5,582 nt of DNA from Acidiferrobacter sp. GTDB taxonomy: Bacteria; Pseudomonadota; Gammaproteobacteria; Arenicellales; UBA868. Below the pieces are notes generated by a model. That model did not search any database and was not told the origin of the DNA. It was given only the letters and a program-made list of their open reading frames with translations. Shown here one piece after another: positions 1-4,940 of the stretch (positions are counted from its first letter, which is position 1; every line of letters starts with the position of its first letter). The position numbers were made by a program, and so were the translations under genes. Location: positions 1 to 5,582 of the forward strand of contig NZKZ01000191.1 of assembly GCA_002694065.1 (NCBI GenBank). The letters are read 5' to 3'.

Positions 1-159
1 GTGGCAGGTCTTCGACGACCTGGGCGTGGTGGTGGACGACATCCCGGCCGAGGACATGATCGGAGCCCAGCTCTACGTGGGCCCAGAGGCCATCGAGGCC
101 GGTGCTTCGGCAGCTACCGGCTCCTGGTGGAAGACTGGATTGGAAAGCAGGGACCTTAA
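1..159 (+). other. Possible tail of an upstream gene in a second frame, ending just before the E2 core
   Basis: A second frame (codons from base 1) is open from the left edge to a TAA at 157-159, two bases before the in-frame ATG 161 of the E2 gene. Its first part is Arg/Gly-rich and looks like a shadow of the other frame, but its last residues (FGSYRLLVEDWIGKQGP) read like a normal protein end. The E2 frame looks natural up to about base 105. One explanation is that an upstream gene shifts frame near 100-115 and stops at 159, with the E2 starting at TTG 140 or ATG 161. The simpler one is a fused N-terminal extension in the E2 frame. Weakly supported; recorded as an alternative gene boundary. 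Confidence 0.2.
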
Positions 160-568
160 CATGGCCAAGATGCAGTACCCAACGATTCAGTCGGTTCGAT
201 CTCACAGGCTGCCGAACGGCAACCCCGGAGTGGTCATCCTCAGCATGTTCGGAGGCAACCAGCGTGCTGGCAGGAGTAAGGAGGAATACGAGATGATAAT
301 TGATTTCAGGAACTTCCCCGCGGAGTCTCCAAGGGCCTTCGTCAAGACGCCGAAGTGCTCTCTAATCAAGCACTGCAACATCTACAGAGCAAGCAGGTTC
401 TCCATAGCCCCGTCCTTGGAAATCTGTGCAGTATGCCTGGGAGCAGATTGGCCAGATCTATACGATAGTCTTCCCAAGAAGAGGGAGGCCAGGCTCGGCG
501 TCTTCCTGAATCACCTGCAGTACGTCCTCTCCAATCCAAATCAAAATGATAGGGCCAGGAGGAATTAG
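2..568 (+). CDS. E2-like (ubiquitin-conjugating enzyme fold) protein, 5' end open
   Basis: Likely carries a ubiquitin-like modifier as a thioester received from the E1 encoded downstream. Numbering here starts at the GTG at 26. The C-terminal part follows the E2 order: short helix and YP (51-52), strands near 69-76 and 88-94, a FP..SP turn (97-102) like the E2 YP..PP, an H116-C117-N118 motif where E2s have HPN, then Cys134, Trp142 exactly eight residues later as in classical E2s, and a final helix ending in PNQND (171-175), like the usual DPNPDD. Cys134 is the probable catalytic residue; Cys137 is a second candidate. The frame is open to the left edge, so the true start is unseen. In-frame starts include GTG 26/29/32, TTG 140 (behind GGTGGA at 125-130, giving a normal-sized 142-aa E2) and ATG 161. 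The first ~40 residues are not recognised. The E2 call is good; the N-terminal boundary is uncertain. Confidence 0.8.
   Translation, partial: WQVFDDLGVVVDDIPAEDMIGAQLYVGPEAIEAGASAATGSWWKTGLESRDLNMAKMQYPTIQSVRSHRLPNGNPGVVILSMFGGNQRAGRSKEEYEMIIDFRNFPAESPRAFVKTPKCSLIKHCNIYRASRFSIAPSLEICAVCLGADWPDLYDSLPKKREARLGVFLNHLQYVLSNPNQNDRARRN
557..562 (+). promoter_or_regulatory. Shine-Dalgarno site AGGAGG for the 569 GTG start
   Basis: AGGAGG lies six bases before the GTG at 569, inside the last codons of the E2 gene. The E2 stop (TAG 566-568) directly touches the GTG, so this site decides the start and implies translational coupling of the two genes. Confidence 0.8.
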
Positions 569-1096
569 GTGCGATTGGATCCCAGTGAGAACGATTTTCG
601 AGGGGCTCTGAGAGCGTATGCAAGAAGGTCCAGCGTGCCTATCTGCAAAACTCCACAGGCAATTGACTTCACGGTAGACCAGGAAGATGGCAAGGTCTCG
701 ATAACCCTTGTTTCCGCCCATAGGAAGATGCCCCTTGAAAGGGCAAGCGCGACTGCAATCCTCCGTAAGTGGCTCCCGAGCATCTGGGGGAGGTCCGCTC
801 TGGAGAACCAATTGGCCTTGGACGGAACCGGTAACAAGTGGTCCCTAAGAAAACTGGAATCGGGTGGGGTACTACTCTCGGCCCCAGGGTTCTCACCAAA
901 CCTAGAGTTCTTGGAAGTCGACCTCGAATACGCCCTAATGGAAGCATGCTCCAACGGCTTCCTGAAGGGCGAAAGCAAATCCAGGACCCACTCCCTCAAG
1001 GAGCACCAGTTCACTATCGACACACCGCAGAAGGTTCGAAGGCTGAACAACCGAATTCACGATGTAGCAATGGAGGTAGACGAGGTTGACCTCTAG
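569..1096 (+). CDS. Protein of unknown family encoded between E2 and E1 genes
   Basis: This is a 175-aa soluble protein with no signal peptide or membrane segment, and I do not recognise its family. The GTG start is fixed by AGGAGG at 557-562. It has a basic N-terminus (residues 1-30), a probable strand pair around 31-50, a helix with a WLPSIWG segment (68-74), another strand region near 91-105, an acidic helix at 112-128 and a charged tail ending in Glu/Asp residues. Only two cysteines (26, 127) are present and no CxxC pairs, so a RING or other zinc E3 is not supported. There is no JAB metalloprotease signature and no C-terminal Gly-Gly, so it is neither a deubiquitinase nor an obvious ready-to-use modifier. 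Its position, touching the E2 stop and overlapping the E1 start, suggests a partner in the same pathway (adaptor, scaffold, substrate receptor or atypical modifier). That role is inferred from context only. Confidence 0.8.
   Translation: MRLDPSENDFRGALRAYARRSSVPICKTPQAIDFTVDQEDGKVSITLVSAHRKMPLERASATAILRKWLPSIWGRSALENQLALDGTGNKWSLRKLESGGVLLSAPGFSPNLEFLEVDLEYALMEACSNGFLKGESKSRTHSLKEHQFTIDTPQKVRRLNNRIHDVAMEVDEVDL
1071..1095 (+). promoter_or_regulatory. Strong RBS for the E1 TTG start, within a possible SD-masking hairpin
   Basis: GGAGGT at 1072-1077 sits eight bases before TTG 1086 and supports this rare start; a stop in the same frame at 1077-1079 rules out any earlier one. The stretch 1071-1077 (TGGAGGT) can pair with 1089-1095 (ACCTCTA) in seven pairs including one G-U, leaving an 11-base loop (1078-1088) that ends with the start codon. 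The upstream gene's stop codon (1094-1096) overlaps the distal arm, so ribosomes finishing that gene would open the hairpin. The RBS is well supported; the regulatory hairpin is inference. Confidence 0.6.
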
Positions 1097-2726
1097 CCAT
1101 TCCTTCGACCATGTCTTCCACCGGCAGAGAGGAGTCCTAGACCAGGAATCAGTGTCGTCTCTCGAGCCTCTGGTGGATGGTTCGGACGAGGGAGTACTCG
1201 CCACTTTGCTTCAGCTGAAACTCCTAGGCGCGTCCCCCAGAATAAATCGGCAATCAGATAGCCCAGTCGATTTCGGATCGATGAGGGGGTTTTTCCCCGA
1301 ATCGATCCAAACGTGGTCCGACGTCATAGGACACGTCTCCGAAGGCACACATCCCAACGAGAATACAACACTAACCGGGGACCACAAGGTCTGCGACATA
1401 TGGGCTGGAAGGGTATCAGACGAAATTCCCCAGGGCATGGCGAATCCAAAGATCTGGCTCCTTTACGGCAACGGCAGGTCCCTAGTCGGGAATGGGGAAA
1501 TGGGTGAGATCGGCACATTCGAGACCAGGGACTCGTTCCTAGATGCTCCCAATCTGGTCTCCGGATCATCCGTTCTGGCTCACCGATATGCCATGCAAGA
1601 GGGCGTTTTCTTGTCAAAGAAGGTCTCAGACTGTTGGATTACCATGACCGCCAGAGTAGATGGTATGGAGCCAGAAGAGGCCGCACAGTCATTCGAATCG
1701 CGTTTCGGGAAACCCACAGCGACATACACATCCGACGGACTCGGCTCTCTGATCCGCTTCAGGGTGCCAATATCGGAGACGCCCGGTTCCTTGCTCTGGC
1801 AGTTGGAATCAGACAAGATAGCACCGGCCGAGCCCCTTCAATCCCCCATTGACGTAGGGCCTCTCCCTGCACTATCACCAGAGGGGGAGATATCGTTCGA
1901 ACCCCAAGAACTCCCAGATAGGCTGGAAGATGTGGATGCCTTGGTGCTCGGTGCAGGGGGACTAGGGTCTTGGGCCATCCCTCTTGTGATGAGCGGCTGC
2001 CATCCAGCTACCTCATCAATAACAATAATCGACGATGACGAAGAGGTCGAGGTGCACAACCTGAACAGGCAGGTGCTCTATAGGCCGGAAGACATAGGCA
2101 AGCCAAAGGCGATCTCAGCAAGAAATAGGATACTAGAGTGCTTCAACCTCGAAAAGCGAGCAGTCACCTCCATCCAATCAAGGCTAGAGGCGCATCACAG
2201 CTATGGGATCCCCATAGAGGAAATCGAAGACTCGATTTCCATCGAGGACATCACAGGGGGGAGGGATCCCGCCCAAGCTCAATCCGATGAGATGATCTCA
2301 ACTGCATTGGATTCCATGCAAGTCGCGCTGTCCTGCCTGGACAACCAATTCTCCAGAACAGCATTGAACAGGGCGTGCCATCAACGCGGAGTGACGATGG
2401 TCAATGGCGGATGCGAGGGCACGACAGGCCTCGTTGAAACATTCTCAGGCGAAAGATGCATGGTATGCTCTTACGGGGTCGACGAGGCCCTTTCCATGGA
2501 GAAGATATCCTGCCAGGAGGAAGGGGCCCGCCCCGTCAGCTCCCTTGTCACGACATCTTCGTACGTCGGATCGATGATGGCTTCCATGGCCCTCTGTGAA
2601 TTGGCCCGACAACGAGGAGTAGAAGTCATGATGCCGGAGCCTAGAGACATAGTCGACGGGAACGTCTCCAATCGCCTGACCGGGTCCCTGCCATGGGTCG
2701 AAGGAGAATGTGAAATTCACCTGTGA
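1086..2726 (+). CDS. E1-like (ThiF/MoeB/Uba4 superfamily) activating enzyme with N-terminal extension
   Basis: Predicted to adenylate the C-terminus of a ubiquitin-like protein with ATP and pass it to a cysteine and then to the E2. The catalytic half spans about 283-546: nucleotide loop GAGGLG (289-294), acidic IDDD (315-318), NLNRQ (325-329), Lys341 in GKPKA, CLDN (417-420, Asp419), NGGCEG (440-445), zinc pair Cys458/Cys461, then Cys476 in SCQEEG at the ThiF/Uba4 crossover-loop cysteine position, and a closing helix. The second zinc pair seems to be Cys542-x2-His545 at the very end instead of CxxC. A long insert lies at about 362-410. Residues 1-282 are extra compared with ThiF/MoeB (~250 aa); F-x-R-Q at 11-14 and a helix-rich stretch to about 50 resemble a worn-out second adenylation domain. 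The TTG start overlaps the previous gene by 11 bases. Thiamine or molybdopterin biosynthesis is possible for the fold, but the adjacent E2 argues for protein conjugation. Confidence 0.9.
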   Translation: MTSSHSFDHVFHRQRGVLDQESVSSLEPLVDGSDEGVLATLLQLKLLGASPRINRQSDSPVDFGSMRGFFPESIQTWSDVIGHVSEGTHPNENTTLTGDHKVCDIWAGRVSDEIPQGMANPKIWLLYGNGRSLVGNGEMGEIGTFETRDSFLDAPNLVSGSSVLAHRYAMQEGVFLSKKVSDCWITMTARVDGMEPEEAAQSFESRFGKPTATYTSDGLGSLIRFRVPISETPGSLLWQLESDKIAPAEPLQSPIDVGPLPALSPEGEISFEPQELPDRLEDVDALVLGAGGLGSWAIPLVMSGCHPATSSITIIDDDEEVEVHNLNRQVLYRPEDIGKPKAISARNRILECFNLEKRAVTSIQSRLEAHHSYGIPIEEIEDSISIEDITGGRDPAQAQSDEMISTALDSMQVALSCLDNQFSRTALNRACHQRGVTMVNGGCEGTTGLVETFSGERCMVCSYGVDEALSMEKISCQEEGARPVSSLVTTSSYVGSMMASMALCELARQRGVEVMMPEPRDIVDGNVSNRLTGSLPWVEGECEIHL

Positions 2727-2730
2727 ACTG

Positions 2731-2765
2731 AATTTAACGCCATGAGGGATGTAACTGGATGGAGG
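2731..2765 (+). promoter_or_regulatory. Possible weak TATA box plus Shine-Dalgarno for the Cdc48-like gene
   Basis: The 46-base gap after the E1 stop holds an AT-rich run AATTTAA (2731-2737) and then GGAGG (2761-2765), seven bases before ATG 2773. An archaeal TATA box at 2731-2737 would place a transcript start near 2760, giving a short leader that just includes the Shine-Dalgarno. The RBS is clear and fixes the start; the promoter is speculative, since co-transcription from upstream would serve equally well. Confidence 0.5.
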
Positions 2766-2772
2766 CCAAAAG

Positions 2773-4902
2773 ATGAGACTAGAAGTATCCCAGATGCCAG
2801 ACGAGATAGCCCACCAGGGAATCGCCGTCCTGAGCCAAGAGGACCTATCTGACCTGAATATCCAGACCGGCTCCGCGGTGAGCGTCCGTGGCGGACGCTT
2901 GGGCAGGGCAATAATTCGAACGAGCCCCGAGGCATCACGGGGGTCCATCTACCTGGACGCAACGACTAGGCTAAACTGCTCATGCAGGGTAGGGGACAGC
3001 GTCGAAATAACCCCCCTGGAGAAACCCAGGTCTCTGAAGGGAGCACTTCTGGCACCAATAGGCGAAGAGATGGACGATGACTTGGAGGACTTCGTAGGGA
3101 GGAACCTCTACGGGCGCATCCTCGGGAAGGGCGATCACATAACGTTCCCATCCCCCGGCGGCGGCGTCCTCGAACTACAGATAGAGAAGCTAAGGCCATT
3201 GGGAGCCAGGATAAATGGAGGAGTCGTAGATGCCGATACAGAGATCAGGATAGCAAAGAGGCCAGCGAGGAAGCCGTTGCTGGAAACCGGGGACGTTTCG
3301 TTCGCTGACATAGGGGGCATGGACTCCATTATTGAGAAGATCCAAGAGGTCGCAGTCGTACCGCTCCTCCACCCCGAGATTTTCATCAGGGGTGGTAAGC
3401 CACCGATAAGGGGGGTCCTCCTTCATGGCGAGCCAGGTACCGGGAAGAGCCTCCTTGCCAGGGCTCTGGCCAGGGAGACAAGGGCGACATTCCACTCGGT
3501 CTCAGCACCCGAAGTCCTCGCAGGCCTCGAGGGGACTCCCCAGGAGACCCTCCGCCAACTCTTCATCCAGGCAAAGAACGACGAACCCGCAGTGGTTTTC
3601 ATAGACGAGATCGATGCCATAGCCCCAGACAGACACAGGAGCTCAGAGTGCGCTAGGAAGCTAGTCGCACAGCTGCTCGTCCTAATGGACGGCATGAACG
3701 ACAGGGGGCAGGTAGTGGTCATCGGTGCCACGAACCGTCTCGAAGCCCTCGATCCCGCAGTAATAAGGTCTGGAAGGTTTGAGCGAGTCATCGAATGCGA
3801 GGTGCCGGACAGGGACGGCAGATTGGAGATCCTGGAGGTGCACACACGTGCCATGCCCCTCTCCGAGGAAGTGGACATCGAAGAGATCGCAGATCTGACA
3901 GTTGGCTTCGTAGGGGCCGACATCGATCACATATGCAGGGAGGCGGTGTACAGGGCCGCCAACCGGGCCTTCGGCTTCGATAGACTTCTGGACATGCAGG
4001 AGCTCGAGGCCAGCGAAATGGAGATCACCCCTCAGGACATGTTGGATGCCTTCGATCTGGTTCGCCCATCGATCAAGCGAAAGATGGAGAGGGAGATCGA
4101 GAAGACCGGCTTCGAGTCAATCATCGGGCAGGAAGAGGCGAAGGACGCACTAAAAGAGAAGATGCTACGACCCCTGGAGTTCCCAGAGCTGCATGAGGCC
4201 GCTGAACTCAAGATAGGCTCAGGAATCCTGTTGCACGGGCCCCCTGGGACGGGCAAGACCCAACTCGCTCGAGCATGCGCCAGCATAGCCGGTGCCCAGT
4301 TCCTGAGCGTGAAGGGGCCCGAACTGCTGTCCATGTGGCAGGGCGAGTCAGAGAGGGCTGCGAGGAACCTGTTTGACAAGGCAAGGAAGATGTCCCCATG
4401 CATCCTCTTCTTCGATGAGTTCGACTCGCTCGGGGTGGACCGAGGAAAGGTCGGCCCGGGACACTCCGGATTGTCCTCGATTGTGAACCAGATTCTCACC
4501 GAGATGGATGGGATAGACTCCAGGGACGGAATACTGACTATAGCTGCGACCAATCGAAAGGACCTGATCGACCCCGCGTTCCTCAGGGAGGGTCGGCTAG
4601 GGACGCATGTCGAGGTCTCCCTCCCAAACAAGGAGGAATATCCAGAGATCATCGGGGTTCATCTCGGTGGCGTAAAGCGGTCCGAGGACATTGACTTGGA
4701 TGAGCAGTGCTCCTCGCTCCCACTCGGTCTTTCCGGTGCGGACTTATCCGGAATAGCAGTCAAAGCAAGGGAAATGGCCGTCAAGAGGCACCTTCTGGAG
4801 CATCCCGACGGCGAAACCGCTGGTTTCCAAATCGAGGAATGCGACATCGAGAATGCAATTTCGGAAAAATCAATCCCTCTGCAGATGGCCGCTCTGGCAT
4901 AG
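2773..4902 (+). CDS. Cdc48/p97/VAT-like double-ring AAA+ ATPase
   Basis: A cytosolic hexameric unfoldase of the Cdc48 family, which pulls substrates (ubiquitylated ones in eukaryotes) through a central pore. Order: double-psi barrel (about 10-83), second N subdomain (about 88-165), D1 (about 175-400), D2 (about 445-700). D1 has Walker A GEPGTGKS (219-226, Glu for the usual Pro), Walker B IDEID (277-281), sensor Asn321 and finger arginines 332/335. D2 has GPPGTGKT (489-496), FDEFD (547-551), Asn594 and Arg605/608. Both rings therefore look able to bind and hydrolyse ATP. Pore loops depart from the norm: D1 has AGLEG (250-254), without the aromatic pair of archaeal VAT (KYYG), and D2 has MWQG (521-524) where p97 has MWFG. 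At 709 aa it is slightly short for the family, and it ends in MAALA, with no HbYX proteasome-docking tail. Its place behind E2 and E1 genes suggests a dedicated paralogue rather than the housekeeping copy; that is inference. Confidence 0.95.
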   Translation: MRLEVSQMPDEIAHQGIAVLSQEDLSDLNIQTGSAVSVRGGRLGRAIIRTSPEASRGSIYLDATTRLNCSCRVGDSVEITPLEKPRSLKGALLAPIGEEMDDDLEDFVGRNLYGRILGKGDHITFPSPGGGVLELQIEKLRPLGARINGGVVDADTEIRIAKRPARKPLLETGDVSFADIGGMDSIIEKIQEVAVVPLLHPEIFIRGGKPPIRGVLLHGEPGTGKSLLARALARETRATFHSVSAPEVLAGLEGTPQETLRQLFIQAKNDEPAVVFIDEIDAIAPDRHRSSECARKLVAQLLVLMDGMNDRGQVVVIGATNRLEALDPAVIRSGRFERVIECEVPDRDGRLEILEVHTRAMPLSEEVDIEEIADLTVGFVGADIDHICREAVYRAANRAFGFDRLLDMQELEASEMEITPQDMLDAFDLVRPSIKRKMEREIEKTGFESIIGQEEAKDALKEKMLRPLEFPELHEAAELKIGSGILLHGPPGTGKTQLARACASIAGAQFLSVKGPELLSMWQGESERAARNLFDKARKMSPCILFFDEFDSLGVDRGKVGPGHSGLSSIVNQILTEMDGIDSRDGILTIAATNRKDLIDPAFLREGRLGTHVEVSLPNKEEYPEIIGVHLGGVKRSEDIDLDEQCSSLPLGLSGADLSGIAVKAREMAVKRHLLEHPDGETAGFQIEECDIENAISEKSIPLQMAALA

Positions 4903-4906
4903 GGCG

Positions 4907-4916
4907 AATTAATTAT
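4907..4916 (+). promoter_or_regulatory. Candidate archaeal TATA box for the 4941 gene
   Basis: AATTAATTAT is the most AT-rich stretch in this part of the window. Its centre lies about 29 bases before ATG 4941, the spacing expected if transcription begins at or within a few bases of the start codon. The only Shine-Dalgarno-like sequence, AGGA at 4926-4929, is weak and rather distant. This fits a leaderless or near-leaderless transcript separate from the Cdc48 gene. No terminator-like hairpin or T-tract is seen in the 38-base gap. Confidence 0.4.
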
Positions 4917-4940
4917 GTATGATTCAGGAAACGTGTTTGC

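Noticed and set aside
26..34. GTGGTGGTG run as a repeat element
   Set aside because: Three successive Val codons in a GC-rich reading frame; too short to be a meaningful repeat.
565..1050. 161-codon open frame on the minus strand opposite the 569-1096 gene
   Set aside because: The plus-strand frame has a clear RBS, abuts the E2 stop and fits the operon; the minus-strand frame has none of these. Kept as a caution because the plus-strand product is of unknown family.
1082..1093. Perfect 12-base inverted repeat GAGGT-TG-ACCTC around the TTG start
   Set aside because: As a hairpin it would need a two-base loop, which is not feasible in RNA. The pairing of the upstream GGAGGT with the same ACCTC is the more plausible structure.
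1086..2726. Annotation as thiamine (thiF) or molybdopterin (moeB) biosynthesis gene
   Set aside because: The fold is shared, but the protein is twice the usual length, has an extra N-terminal region, and sits with E2-like and Cdc48-like genes rather than thi or moa/moe genes.
4032..4652. 206-codon open frame on the minus strand
   Set aside because: It lies wholly inside the well-supported Cdc48 D2 region, its product is a Ser/Pro-rich composition with no recognisable motif, and it has no neighbour context. It is a shadow of the real gene.
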